This document shows positions 9,171-18,700 of a stretch of DNA of 64,000 bases, in pieces. Position 1 is the stretch's first letter; every line of letters begins with the position of its first letter. The stretch lies in assembly GCA_963719135.1 (NCBI GenBank), contig CAVRAZ010000006.1:496001-560000 (forward strand). Reading direction: 5' to 3'. The position numbers and the translations under genes were made by a program. Below the pieces are notes generated by a model that saw nothing but the letters and a program-made list of their open reading frames with translations, searched no databases and was not told the origin of the DNA. The stretch is from CAVRAZ01 sp963719135. Its GTDB lineage: Bacteria > Pseudomonadota > Gammaproteobacteria > DSM-19610.

Positions 9171-9213
9171 TATATGCTTGCCAGTATATACGATTTGGCC
9201 TATATATTGCCCG
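9171..9213. promoter_or_regulatory. AT-rich repeat region, possible arsenic operon operator/promoter
   Basis: TATAT (9171-9175) and ATATA (9186-9190) form an inverted repeat around GCTTGCCAGT, and a second TATATAT...TGCC motif follows at about 9201-9211. This AT-rich patch in GC-rich DNA sits about 100-140 bases upstream of arsI. ArsR-type repressors bind such imperfect AT-rich palindromes, but no arsR gene is adjacent. Confidence 0.35.
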
Positions 9214-9311
9214 TGGAAATCGAACCCGAAAACCTGTCCAAGGCGATGGCCGACCGGCCCGGCAGGGTCTGCTGCACCTGAATCCACCCCACGCATTGAA
9301 GGAATCCGACC

Positions 9312-9755
9312 ATGGCACGCATGCACCTGCACATCGCAGTCGACGACCTGGCACAGAACATCGACTTCTATTCGACGCTGTTCGGCACGCCGCCGAGCGT
9401 GGTCAGGGACGACTACGCGAAATGGATGCTGGACGATCCGCGCGTCAACTTCGCGATCTCCACACGCGGACGGAAGATCGGGCTCGACCACGTCGGCATC
9501 CAGACCGACACCGCAGAAGAACTGGCGGTCATCGAACAGCGGCTGCGCGCGGCCGGCGTGGCCGCCACCGAACAGAAAGGCGCGACCTGCTGTTATGCCG
9601 TATCGGACAAGTACTGGACGATCGATCCGCAGGGCATCGCCTGGGAAAGTTTTCACTCGCTGGGTTCCGCGCCGACCTTCAGCGGCGGCGAGCCGGCCGC
9701 GGAGGACACCGGTCGCAGTTGTTGCGTGCCGGGCGTCGCCCCCGCTTGCTGCTAA
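9312..9755 (+). CDS. arsI: ArsI-type C-As lyase / cadmium-induced VOC protein
   Basis: The 147-residue VOC protein matches ArsI, the iron-dependent dioxygenase that cleaves the carbon-arsenic bond of trivalent organoarsenicals. Ligand positions agree: His5 (MARMHLHIAV), His60 (LDHVGIQ), the vicinal cysteines Cys93-Cys94 (ATCCYA) that hold the arsenic, and Glu112 (GIAWESFHS). YAKWMLDDPRVNFAIS is the family signature. A cysteine-rich tail (SCCVPGV...CC) is also typical. It heads a small operon with an arsC remnant and acr3. Related proteins are annotated as CadI; the linked acr3 favours arsenic. Confidence 0.9.
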   Translation: MARMHLHIAVDDLAQNIDFYSTLFGTPPSVVRDDYAKWMLDDPRVNFAISTRGRKIGLDHVGIQTDTAEELAVIEQRLRAAGVAATEQKGATCCYAVSDKYWTIDPQGIAWESFHSLGSAPTFSGGEPAAEDTGRSCCVPGVAPACC

Positions 9756-9759
9756 CCCC

Positions 9760-9876
9760 ATGAACCTACTGTTTCTCTGTGCCGGCAATTCCCGCCGGTC
9801 ACAGATGGCCGAAGGCTGGGCCCGCACGCGCGTCGTCGAGCTTCTCCAACGCGTGCAAATCGGGCAGACGACATGA
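9760..9876 (+). pseudogene. arsC: Severely truncated arsenate reductase (LMW-phosphatase type ArsC)
   Basis: Thirty-eight codons remain. The N-terminus MNLLFLCAGNSRRSQMAEGW is the P-loop of thioredoxin-coupled/LMW-PTP-like ArsC with its CX5R motif intact. Residues after about 22 (RVVELLQRV) could be a C-terminal helix, suggesting an in-frame internal deletion of roughly 100 codons rather than a simple frameshift. The downstream catalytic cysteines and Asp are gone, so no reductase activity is expected. Its stop overlaps the acr3 start by four bases (ATGA), so the mini-frame may persist because it couples translation of acr3. Confidence 0.75.
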
Positions 9877-10952
9877 CCGCACAGTGCGAAGTGACCGCCA
9901 AACGGGCATCCGGCGCGAATTTGGGATTTTTCGAGCGGTATCTCACCCTCTGGGTGTTTTCCTGCATCGTCGTCGGCGTCGTGTTCGGTCACGCCGTCCC
10001 GGCGCCCTTTCAGGCCATCGGGCACCTGGAAATCGCCCAGGTCAACCTGCCGGTCGCGGCGCTGATCTGGCTGATGATCGTGCCGATGCTGCTGAAAATC
10101 GATTTCGCCGCGCTGCATCACGTACGGGAGCACTGGAAAGGCATCGGCGTCACCCTGTTCGTGAACTGGGCGGTCAAACCCTTTTCCATGGCGCTGCTCG
10201 GGTGGCTGTTCATTCGCGGCTTCTTCGCGCGCTGGCTGCCGCCCGACCAGATCGACAGCTATATCGCCGGGCTGATCCTGCTGGCCGCGGCACCCTGCAC
10301 CGCCATGGTGTTCGTCTGGAGCCACCTGACCGACGGCGAACCCCACTTCACACTGACCCAGGTGGCGCTGAACGACACGATCATGGTCTTCGCCTTCGCG
10401 CCGATCGTCGGTCTGCTGCTGGGTTTGTCATCGATCGTCGTGCCCTGGGACACGCTGTTCCTGTCCGTACTGCTTTACATCGTCATCCCGGTGTTGTTCG
10501 CGCAAGGCTGGCGGCGCCGGTTGCTCGCCCATCCCGAAGGGGTCGCGCGCCTCGCTCGCACCATCAAGCGGCTGCACCCCGTTTCGCTGGGCGCACTGCT
10601 CGCGACCCTGGTGTTGCTGTTCGGCTTTCAGGGCAAGCAGATTCTGGCGCAGCCGCTGATCATCCTGCTGCTCGCCGTGCCGATCCTGATACAGGTCTAT
10701 TTCAATGCCGGTCTGGCGTACCTGCTCAACCGCCGATTGCGCGTTGCGCACAGCGTGGCCGCGCCCTCGGCGCTGATCGGCGCCAGCAACTTCTTCGAGT
10801 TGGCGGTCGCCGCGGCCATCAGCCTGTTCGGCTTCGACTCGGGCGCGGCGTTGGCCACTGTCGTCGGCGTGCTGGTCGAGGTTCCGGTCATGCTGTCGGT
10901 GGTGCACGTCGTCAATGCAACGCGCGAGTGGTACGGCCGGCCCGCCGCCTGA
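9873..10952 (+). CDS. acr3: Arsenite efflux transporter Acr3
   Basis: The 359-residue protein has about ten transmembrane segments and is an ACR3 arsenite exporter of the bile/arsenite/riboflavin transporter (BART) superfamily. Key marks are LTLWVFSCIVVGVVFG near the N-terminus, NWAVKPFSMALLGWLF, the conserved cysteine in LLAAAPCTAMVFVWSHLT needed for arsenite binding, ALNDTIMVFAFAPIV, and SALIGASNFFELAVAAAI. It acts in the inner membrane using the proton-motive force. Translation is coupled to the arsC remnant. A perfect 18-bp inverted repeat spans its stop codon. Confidence 0.95.
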   Translation: MTAQCEVTAKRASGANLGFFERYLTLWVFSCIVVGVVFGHAVPAPFQAIGHLEIAQVNLPVAALIWLMIVPMLLKIDFAALHHVREHWKGIGVTLFVNWAVKPFSMALLGWLFIRGFFARWLPPDQIDSYIAGLILLAAAPCTAMVFVWSHLTDGEPHFTLTQVALNDTIMVFAFAPIVGLLLGLSSIVVPWDTLFLSVLLYIVIPVLFAQGWRRRLLAHPEGVARLARTIKRLHPVSLGALLATLVLLFGFQGKQILAQPLIILLLAVPILIQVYFNAGLAYLLNRRLRVAHSVAAPSALIGASNFFELAVAAAISLFGFDSGAALATVVGVLVEVPVMLSVVHVVNATREWYGRPAA

Positions 10953-10970
10953 GCGGCGGGCCGGCCGTAC
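10931..10970. terminator. Perfect 18-bp inverted repeat at convergent gene ends
   Basis: GTACGGCCGGCCCGCCGC (10931-10948) and its exact reverse complement (10953-10970) are separated by CTGA, which contains the acr3 stop codon. A hairpin this strong between convergent genes (acr3 and the HAF protein) likely acts as a two-way terminator or mRNA 3'-end protector, although there is no U-tract on either side. Confidence 0.6.
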
Positions 10971-10977
10971 CGCGTCG

Positions 10978-12324
10978 TCACTTCACGGTAATGGTCAACT
11001 GCGCCGAGTCGCGCAGATTCTGACGATCGGTCACCGTCAGCACGACGGTATAGATACCCGCCTTTGAATAGGTATGCGCACGGTTTGCACCGAAGCGCAC
11101 CGGCGACCCGTCACCAAAGTCCCAGCGGTACGTGAGCGTTCCGCCATCGGGATCGTACGAGCCCTTGGCGCTGAATCTCACCTTCAGCGGGGCCTTGCCG
11201 CTGGTAACGCTGGCACCGGCGACCGCCACCGGCGCCATGCCCGGCGGCAGGGTCGTCTGCCCGGTCGTCAGCAGAAAGCCGTGGGGCTGTCCGTGCAACA
11301 GCCCGGTGCCGACGATGTCGCCGCTGTCACTGATGGCGGTTGCGGCGGTGAGCAGCCAGCCGGGCCCGGCCGGCAACTGCGAATTCAGATCCGTCATCAC
11401 CCCGTTTTCCCACATGAATGCATGATACTGGGTCGGATCGCTGACACTGGTCAACTGGGTGACCATCCACGCCGAGCCGACGACCTGGTTCATTTCATTG
11501 ATGTCCGCTGCGAAACTGCTCAGACCCTTGTTCAGCGTACCCAGGTCCTGAAAACTCGATGCGTTCAGGTCATAGAGATAGGCGTGCGCGTAGGTGCCGG
11601 TGCTCGAGTTGTTGCCGGTCGCGCCGACGATTCGGTTCTGGTTGTTGATCGCCGCGGCATAACCACCATAGGGGATCGGCAGAAAAGCGACGCCGGGGAT
11701 CGTCGGCCCGACCAGAATGCTGCTGGAACCGACCAGGCCCGAGCGCTGCTTCCTGCCGACGGCATAACCGGCACTGTTGATGGAGCGGAGCTGGTAGAGG
11801 TCTGCATAGACACCCTGTTGCCTGCCCCGTGCGTACACCGTTGCAATGCCGAAGTTCTTCCACGTATTGTCCGAACGTATGGCGGGATCGAGCGGCAGCG
11901 GACTGGAACGATACGGATTGTCGAGCACCTTGTAGCCCGAGATCACGCCGGCCGCGTTGATGCCATAGGCCCCGTAACCGTCCCAGGCGTGCAGCGCATC
12001 GTCGTAAAGATAGGCGCCGCTCGCGGTGTTGCCGACGATCTGGTCGCTGTCGTTGACGGCGTTGGCGTTCACCGTGCCAGGAATATCCTCCAGCCCGTTT
12101 GACGCGGTCCAGCGGAAGCCCGTGCTTCCTGTCCCCGTGGTGTGGGCGCCGACCACCGTGCCCTGGATGTTGATATCGGTCGGCGCCAGGTCGGGACCGA
12201 GATCGACAATCGTGTAAGGCGACGCGCTGACCGGCGTGGCAGTGATCGGGCCCGTCATCAGGGCGAGCAGCAAGAGCCTCCCGCGAAACGCCGGGGTGCA
12301 CGACAATGCCTGCAACTTGATCAT
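10978..12324 (-). CDS. Secreted HAF-repeat protein with C-terminal PKD domain
   Basis: The 448-residue protein has a signal peptide (LLLLALMTGPITATPVSA, residues about 17-34). It then has a series of HAF-type repeats with patterns such as ATDINIQGTVVGAHTT, ANAVNDSDQIVGNTASG, AAINNQNRIVGATG, ADINEMNQVVGSAW and TAISDSGDIVGTG, predicted to build a β-propeller-like extracellular domain. Residues about 362-446 form a PKD domain (APVAVAGASVTSGKAPLKVRFSA, DPDGGTLTYRWDFGDGS, AGIYTVVLTVTD). No PEP-CTERM or other sorting tail is present. Role unknown; probably cell-surface or secreted. The start MIKLQ is the first ATG giving a standard signal peptide. Confidence 0.85.
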   Translation of the reverse strand: MIKLQALSCTPAFRGRLLLLALMTGPITATPVSASPYTIVDLGPDLAPTDINIQGTVVGAHTTGTGSTGFRWTASNGLEDIPGTVNANAVNDSDQIVGNTASGAYLYDDALHAWDGYGAYGINAAGVISGYKVLDNPYRSSPLPLDPAIRSDNTWKNFGIATVYARGRQQGVYADLYQLRSINSAGYAVGRKQRSGLVGSSSILVGPTIPGVAFLPIPYGGYAAAINNQNRIVGATGNNSSTGTYAHAYLYDLNASSFQDLGTLNKGLSSFAADINEMNQVVGSAWMVTQLTSVSDPTQYHAFMWENGVMTDLNSQLPAGPGWLLTAATAISDSGDIVGTGLLHGQPHGFLLTTGQTTLPPGMAPVAVAGASVTSGKAPLKVRFSAKGSYDPDGGTLTYRWDFGDGSPVRFGANRAHTYSKAGIYTVVLTVTDRQNLRDSAQLTITVK

Positions 12325-12916
12325 GATGACTACCTCGTTGAAATCCGAACGACCGGGCATAGGCCCACCTGCGCCCTGCCCGGCTGACGAAATCGCGGCT
12401 CCGTCCCGCGCGGTCGGACGAGGCAGCGTTCGCGGCCTCGACGCCGCGGGACTGTACCGGTGCGGCCGGGCCGATACTGGGATATGTTTCCCAACTTGCA
12501 GCTTTCCTGACGCAGAGAGCAAGCGCCGGGCCAACCCGGCAAATTCACGATAACAAATTGTAACAATGAGAGTTTTTTATGAAGAGACGAATCCCGGCGG
12601 CGTAGCCTTCGTCTTTGCGCGGCGACGGCGACCGCTGGCAGCACCGCCAGGTGATTGATTTTGGGCAGAATGCGCCGTACCTGCCTGACGACATGACGGA
12701 TTTGGCATGGGCGGGAGTTGGTCGGTTATCCTGCCGGGTTCAGCCAGACATGCCGAATATCGGTTGCAGCGGGCGTTCGGTGCGGTTGGTGTTAATCTGC
12801 TTGATTCAAGAGGTTAGGCGAGGCTGCCATCAAGAGGCGGCATTCGGTGGTGTACGGCTAACGTACCGAGTGATACAGGGATTAACTGCCGAAGACTGTT
12901 GTCTTATTGATAAGTT
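12325..12916. other. Intergenic region left of the tRNA-Phe repeat
   Basis: No supported gene is present. The first part must contain the promoter of the HAF protein gene (minus strand); an AT-rich patch (ATAACAAATTGTAACAATG) lies near 12550. The remainder up to 12916 has no recognisable protein, and I could not find an integrase fragment, although such a gene would be expected beside an attachment site. Confidence 0.5.
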
Positions 12917-12962
12917 TGGTGGCCAGGGACGGAATTGAACCGCCGACACGGGGATTTTCAGT
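12917..12962 (-). repeat. tRNA-Phe 3'-half direct repeat (left attachment-like site)
   Basis: Read on the minus strand, the 46 bp contain the end of the anticodon loop (CTGAAAATCCCC), a full T arm (GGCGG-TTCAATT-CCGTC), the acceptor 3' strand CCTGGCC and ACCA: the 3' half of a tRNA-Phe(GAA). The 5' half (acceptor GGCCAGG, D arm, anticodon 5' stem) is absent. The same 46 bp occur at 25787-25832 with one mismatch (T/C in the T loop), in the same orientation. Confidence 0.8.
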
Positions 12963-13222
12963 GCGCAGGTCGGATGCTTCAGGCCCATTTCCTTCTGGAG
13001 TTTCTTGGTGCATCGGATCAGTTGCATTGTTTTCCTAAACAGCATCCAGATACAGGCTTCGCCGCCCCCATTCGATCGATCAAATCGGACACAAATATCG
13101 AAATCACGTCACAGATATCGAAGAACACTCCGAAACTGGCTGAGACATCGAAAACCATTTTCTTGGACATTTGCCAGCGTGCTGTCGCCCTCAGCGCGCC
13201 AGCAACGATGTACTAAACAGGC

Positions 13223-13960
13223 TCAGGCAAGCGCCGCAAACTCTTCTTTGGCGCACGGAGAAAAATTAGCCGGCCATGGACTGACCAATTTACAGAGCAC
13301 GCGATACTGAATAGGGGCGTCGCTGTTAATTTGTTCCACCGCCACTCTTACCTGATCGGGTGCTGTACTCTTGATTAGTTGTGTGAATTCTACTGAATAG
13401 TACCGAGGCGCATATCCGACAAGTGTGATCGGATCACTCGTGCGCATCAACAGCGCCATACTGTCATGGGGATTCTGCAAATCCTGCAACAGATACAACC
13501 GCTCCCCGGGACTCAAGACGCGCACTCGTTCCTGGTTCTCTAAAGGCAAATGACGAAGACCGCGACAGAAGAAATACACCTCATAGTTCTTACCCTCGGT
13601 TGGTTCAGGGCAAGGGAACAGTTCTAGAGAGTCCGTAGCACGCAACCCACCTGTCCGGGAAAGTTCTTCCAGCGCATCATGTTGAGCTTCAGAAAGACCG
13701 AGCCAATTAAGGTAGTCGCGGTATTCCGGGCGGTTCTTTGCCAGAACACGGTTTGCGAAGATCGGAAAGAGCTCCTCGGACTTGTACGCCTTGTGCAAAT
13801 CCTGCATACGGCCGAACGGACGGAAATCGGACATCGCTTCAGCGCCACGCGTGTAAACAAAGCGATAAAGCCCATTTTCACGCGTAAGCCGGCCCACCGG
13901 CGCCCAGCGCCGACTTTTCGCATCCTGCCACGCGATAAAGAGTGCTTTCATACCACTCAC
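13223..13960 (-). CDS. HIRAN-domain protein with HipA-N-like region, partner of the adjacent kinase
   Basis: The 245-residue protein has two parts. Residues about 4-90 (WQDAKSRRWAPVGRLT, FVYTRGA, ELFPIFANRVL, RPEYRDYLNWLGL) resemble the small N-terminal subdomain of HipA, which splits off as HipS in HipBST systems. Residues about 125-220 are a HIRAN domain (ERVRVLSPGERLYLLQDLQN, PHDSMALLMRT, TLVGYAPRYYS), a fold known in HLTF to bind DNA 3' ends. The GTG start overlaps the kinase stop by four bases, so the two products are made in step; an ATG follows at 13951. I infer a split HipA-like module in which HIRAN may sense DNA. It is the last gene of the island. Confidence 0.75.
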   Translation of the reverse strand: MSGMKALFIAWQDAKSRRWAPVGRLTRENGLYRFVYTRGAEAMSDFRPFGRMQDLHKAYKSEELFPIFANRVLAKNRPEYRDYLNWLGLSEAQHDALEELSRTGGLRATDSLELFPCPEPTEGKNYEVYFFCRGLRHLPLENQERVRVLSPGERLYLLQDLQNPHDSMALLMRTSDPITLVGYAPRYYSVEFTQLIKSTAPDQVRVAVEQINSDAPIQYRVLCKLVSPWPANFSPCAKEEFAALA

Positions 13961-14871
13961 TTTACACTAGATCGGGTTTGAAGAATCCTTTCGGCATTAA
14001 TTTCCATCATCCTGAGTGCGAACGCTCGTGCAGGCTGTGAAATTTCCGTATCCGGTATCTCCGCCAGAATTGCCCTGAAACACTCCGCGCCGATTGCCGC
14101 CAGCCGACCCAGCCAATAGTCTGCCGCTTCAGGGCGGATTTTAGCCGCCTCTTGGAACGCTTCCAAGGTCTTCAGTGGCTTCTGGCTGGACGGTGTCGCA
14201 AAAAATGCGGACCTGGCCCGATGCACATAGGCCTCCACGCTTCGTCCTCTGTCCGTAGTCGTCAGCCGCTCGGTGCGAGCCTGGTCAGTCTCGTTTCGCC
14301 CCAGGCTTGAGGCATGGTCAAACGTCGGGGTAAAAAAAATGCCTTTACCGGGCACAGCGATCATCCCCCAGTTCTCGTGGTGACGATCCTGATTACTCAC
14401 CAGCGCGTCGAGCATCAGATAGCCCGCCGTGACACCAGCCGCATCCCTTATCACCGCCGGAGCTTTCCATTCCAACGGGAGGTTGACAAACCGTCCGGAG
14501 ACCACCGCCATTACGACCCTAACAGTATGCTGGCGCGCCTGGAATCGGTTCTCATCGTCATAGTCAGCCATGATTCTTGCAAGCAATTCATTACCCAATA
14601 TCAGCCTGGACCCTTCCGGCACAAAGCTGGGAGAAATAACGCCTCTTCGACCTTTCCAGCCCGCCAGATCATATTCTGCGTGTGGTAGCGCCAATGCACG
14701 GCAGATTTCGCAGCATACTTTTTCGGCCCAATTTTCGCCGGTACCCGGCCTACCCACCTTGAACAAGATCTTCTGCCCGTTCTCGTTCCGAAACCAGAAT
14801 TTGGTCTTTGTGCCCAGTTGTTCCAGCTGAGCAGGCACATCATCTGCAAGTTCAATGATTCGGTATGTCAT
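13957..14871 (-). CDS. HipA-like Ser/Thr kinase
   Basis: The 304-residue protein carries a HipA-type kinase core: ATP-binding Lys in KILFKVG (residue 38), a helix Glu in ENWAEKV, the catalytic loop NQDRHHENWG (Asp162 and Asn167), and the metal-binding Asp185 in TPTFDHASSLG. All key residues appear intact, so an active kinase is expected. The HipA N-terminal subdomain is missing here but something like it is present in the next gene, which overlaps by four bases. No HipB-type HTH antitoxin gene is present. The start MTYRIIELAD is preferred; an in-frame ATG at 14934 would add 21 residues of low-similarity sequence. Targets in known HipA/HipT proteins are aminoacyl-tRNA synthetases; the target here is unknown. 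Confidence 0.75.
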   Translation of the reverse strand: MTYRIIELADDVPAQLEQLGTKTKFWFRNENGQKILFKVGRPGTGENWAEKVCCEICRALALPHAEYDLAGWKGRRGVISPSFVPEGSRLILGNELLARIMADYDDENRFQARQHTVRVVMAVVSGRFVNLPLEWKAPAVIRDAAGVTAGYLMLDALVSNQDRHHENWGMIAVPGKGIFFTPTFDHASSLGRNETDQARTERLTTTDRGRSVEAYVHRARSAFFATPSSQKPLKTLEAFQEAAKIRPEAADYWLGRLAAIGAECFRAILAEIPDTEISQPARAFALRMMEINAERILQTRSSVK

Positions 14872-14973
14872 CTCTAGCTTATCGCAGAGCCCAAATGTGG
14901 CCCCACGCCGTTTAGGTACGGGCGAATTCGACACCGATCCGGCCCCAAGACTCGCACTATGCAGAACGATCCT

Positions 14974-15702
14974 TCAGTAGGTCCACTCTTCGTGCGCCAA
15001 CGGAGCCCGATTCAGCTCATCCCGACAAAGACGCCATGATGGTAGGAGCGTATCCATGAGTGCACGGAATCGATCGTTGTGGCGGCGTTCGATCAGGTGA
15101 ACCATCTCGTGGACCAGGACGTATTCGAGGCACATCACTGGTTTCTTGGCTAGCTCAAGGTTCAGCCAGATGCGTCGCGCCCCACTATTGCAGCTGCCCC
15201 AACGCGTTTTCATTTTCCTGATGCGAACTTCTCCGACGGCCACGTCGGCTTTCGGCTGCCATTTGGACAACAGCGGTGCCACCTGTGCGCGCAGTTGCTC
15301 TCGATACCATCGCTGAAGTACGGCCTCACGCGTGATCGCATCGGTATTTGATCGGATACGCAACTCCATGGTCGTGTTGTTGAGCAGAAATACACCCGAC
15401 GGACCGTCGTGCTCGACAACATTGAGCCGGTAACGACAACCCTGAAAACAGTGGCTTTCACCCGTCACCATTTCCCGCTCAGACTGGCGGTCCTGCTGTT
15501 CGAATTCAGCCTGTTGCCGCCGAATCCAGCCCAAGCGAGACACCACCGCCAATCGCACCGCATCATCATCCAGACGCAACGGCACGGCCACCCGCACCCG
15601 ACCACAGGGTGGGTAAACACCCACGTGCAGGTTCTTGATGTCCTTGCGGACAATCTCGATGGGAACACCGCCCACGTGGATATGATGTCGTTCAGTAGTC
15701 AC
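14974..15702 (-). CDS. YgjP-like zinc metallopeptidase (DUF45, M48-type)
   Basis: The 242-residue protein is a YgjP/WLM-related putative metallopeptidase. The zinc-binding HEMVH lies at residues 198-202 followed by ERRHNDRF, and the family signature MKTRWGSCNSGARRIWLN precedes it. The N-terminal half (IRKDIKNLHVGVYPPCGRVRVAVP) is a conserved β-rich domain. Genes of this family are regular companions of type I restriction systems, though their role is not established. Its start overlaps the end of hsdR by 11 bases, so it belongs to the same operon. Confidence 0.88.
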   Translation of the reverse strand: MTTERHHIHVGGVPIEIVRKDIKNLHVGVYPPCGRVRVAVPLRLDDDAVRLAVVSRLGWIRRQQAEFEQQDRQSEREMVTGESHCFQGCRYRLNVVEHDGPSGVFLLNNTTMELRIRSNTDAITREAVLQRWYREQLRAQVAPLLSKWQPKADVAVGEVRIRKMKTRWGSCNSGARRIWLNLELAKKPVMCLEYVLVHEMVHLIERRHNDRFRALMDTLLPSWRLCRDELNRAPLAHEEWTY

Positions 15703-18700
15703 GTTGCGCCTTCACGATCTCGAAAATGGTATCTACAAGCGGATCGTCGCCAAGCACCGACTTGATGGCATTGCGAACTTCACGTTCCTTGAATTTGTTC
15801 CCGCGCCAGCCGGCCTTCTTCACCTCCCGGATGGCATCGTCCAGGGCGAGTGCCGCCCTTTGGGTTGCATCCGCGCCGCTATCTGCCAGATTACACTTGC
15901 CATAGATGATCTCGTCCAGTCCTTCGACAGCCATAAGATTATCGTACATGGCCCTGCGGGCAGGGCTGTTGATCGGTATCGGATAATTCTGCGTATCCGG
16001 CCGGCTTACCTGCTTGGTCAGGTCAACCATCTTCGCAAGATAAGCCTTGTAGTCCAGCGCCTCCTGCTTGCGCTGACGTATCAGCGCGTCCAGCAGTTCC
16101 GACATCCGTTCATAGTATTTCGGATTAACGGCCATTTCGTCGATGATCAGCCGGCGCACGTTGTTCTCGATGGTCTCGGCCATAGCCTCCTGATTCTTGC
16201 GGAGACCCTCGGGCAATGCATCGACCGCCGCCTCGCCGCGCTCGACAATCAGTTGCACCAGCGTCAGATCATCGAAGGCCGAGAGCTTCTCACTCTCCTC
16301 GGCTCGTATATAGGCATCCAGCAGGTGCCGCATGGCCGGTTCGAACATCTTCATGTCCACATAGTCGCCGCTGGCGAGCTTGACCTCTTCGCGCACCTTT
16401 TCGTAATGGCCCACTTCCGCCTCGATTGCCCGTGCCTCGGCCTCGCTGTAGCCAGCATTCGTCATCTCGTTGGCCAGGTTCGCATAGGCGCGCAGAAAAG
16501 CCGCCACCAGCTTGTACAGGGCCACGCGCCTGGGTTCGTTGTCCTTCAACTGCTCGGCGTTGCCGCTCTCGGCGGCGCAGAAGTAGCGCAGGTAGTCCGC
16601 GGTATCGCGCGGTGGCGACACGGCTTCGCACAGCGCCTTGACTGCCTCGCGCATCTCTTCCAGCCGCGCGCGCCCCTGCTCCAGCCGGTCCTTGAGCAGC
16701 CCGGCCACGTCCTCCTGGTCGTAGCCGGCAAAGGCGTCGCCGGTGTAGTCCTTGACGGCACCTTCCAGCGAGCGGAACAGGTCCTTGTAGTCAATGATGT
16801 AGCCGTACTCCTTGTCCTCGCCGTCAAGGCGGTTGACGCGACAGATGGCCTGAAACAGGCCGTGGTCCTGCATCTGCTTGTCGATGTAGAGGCAGGTCGC
16901 GGGTGGGGCGTCGAAACCGGTGAGCAGCTTGTCCACCACGATCAGCAGTTTCATCTGCCCTGGCTGTTCGATAAAGCGCTTCTTCACTTCCTGTTCGAAC
17001 TGCTCCACCTTGTACATCGCGCTGTCTTCCGGCTCGTTGAAATGCGCCGCCAGCATCGTGCGGTAGATCTTGTACTGGCGCAGCTTCTCGGTCAGTCCCT
17101 CGCCGCTCTCCTCACCCTTGATGTCAGCGGGCGAGGGTTTGTAGGAGGTGACGATGGCGCATTTACCCGCCAGGTCGGTCTGCTGGAATATCTCGAAAAA
17201 CCGGCAGGCGGCGTAGATGCTGCCGGAGACAAGCATGGCGTTGCCGTGGCCGCTCTTGAGCCGGTCGCGCGTCTCCATGTCCACCAGGATGTCGGCGATG
17301 ATCTTCGAAAGCCGATCGCGGGCGGACAGCACCTTCTGCATGGTCCCCCAGCGCTGCTTGAGCTGCGCCTTGGCCAGGTCGGACAGACCACGGGTCTTGA
17401 GTTCGAACCATTGATCGACCTTCGCCTGCGAGGTGATGCTCTGGTCGATGTCGCGCGCCTCGTAGCGCAGGTCCAGCACCACGCCGTCGCGCACCGCCTC
17501 GTCGTATTTATAGGTGTGGATGTACGGCCCGAAGGTCTCGATGGAGCGGCGCTTGTCGCTCTTAAGTAGTGGCGTGCCGGTGAAGCCGATCAGCATCGCA
17601 TTCGGCAACAGCGCCTTCATGGCCTCGTGCAGCTTGCCCGACTGGGCACGGTGGCACTCGTCCACGAACACGTAGATGTCACCCTTGGCGGCGATGCCGC
17701 CGGCCAGGCTCTGCTTGATGTCCTCGATGTAGGTATCCAGGTCCTTGTCGCTCAACACCTCGCCCGCGCCGAACTTGTGAATCAGCGAGCAGACCAGCCA
17801 CTCTTCGCTGGCATTCAACACCCGCACCAGGTCGGCGCCGCTGCGAGTGCGGTAAATGGCCTCGTCCACGCCCTTGAACACCTTTTCGATCTGCTCGTCC
17901 AGTTCCGTGCGGTCGGTGATGATCAGCACCCGGCTATTCGTCACGTGCTCCCGTATCCACTTGGCAAGCCACACCATGATGAGCGACTTGCCGCTGCCCT
18001 GGGTGTGCCAGAGGATGCCGCCCTCGCGGCGCCGCACGCGTGCCTGCGCGGCCCGCACGCCGAAGTACTGGTTGTGGCGACAGGTCTTCTTGATGCCGGC
18101 GTCGAAAACGATGAAGTCGTGGACGATCTCCAGCAGTCGCGCCTTGTCGCAGAGCTGGAAAAGCTCGCGCAACAGCGGATTGTCGCCCGCGTCAGGGTGG
18201 GCGTCAGCCTCCTTCCAGCGCAGCCAGTATTTCTCCGGCGTCTCGATCAGCCCATAGCGCAGTCCCTCGGTGCCGTTGCCGGCCATCACGAGCTGCACCG
18301 TGGTGTAGAAGGGCCGAATGAATTCCTTCTTCTGGCTGTCCAGGTTCTGGCGGATGCCCTCGGTCACCGACACGGTGGAGCGCTTCAGTTCAAGTACGCC
18401 GAGCGCAATCCCATTCACATAGACGACGATGTCCGGCCGCTTGGTATTGATGCCGTAGACCCTGACCTCCTCGGCAATGGCGAAGTCGTTGGTCTCGGGG
18501 TTTTTCCAGTCGATCAGCCAGACGGTGACATGCTGTTCGCCGACTTCCGGCTTCACCTTCACGCCGTAGCGCAGCAGGCCATACACCTCGCGATTGGCAT
18601 CGTACAGCGTCTTGCTGCCGCCCAGCGCCACCACCTTGCCCAGCTCGAACAGCGCCTTCTGGATGATCTTGTGGCTGTAGCCCTGGCGTTTGAGCCACCC

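Noticed and set aside
9042..9281. Possible small ArsR-like gene before arsI
   Set aside because: The frame overlaps the VOC gene and has no ArsR helix-turn-helix or metal-binding cysteines.
12917..12962. Complete tRNA-Phe gene
   Set aside because: Only the 3' half is present here and at 25787-25832; the D arm and 5' acceptor strand are missing at both.
15704..17569. 621-codon plus-strand open frame opposite hsdR
   Set aside because: It mirrors the conserved HsdR sequence; no family similarity and no ribosome site.
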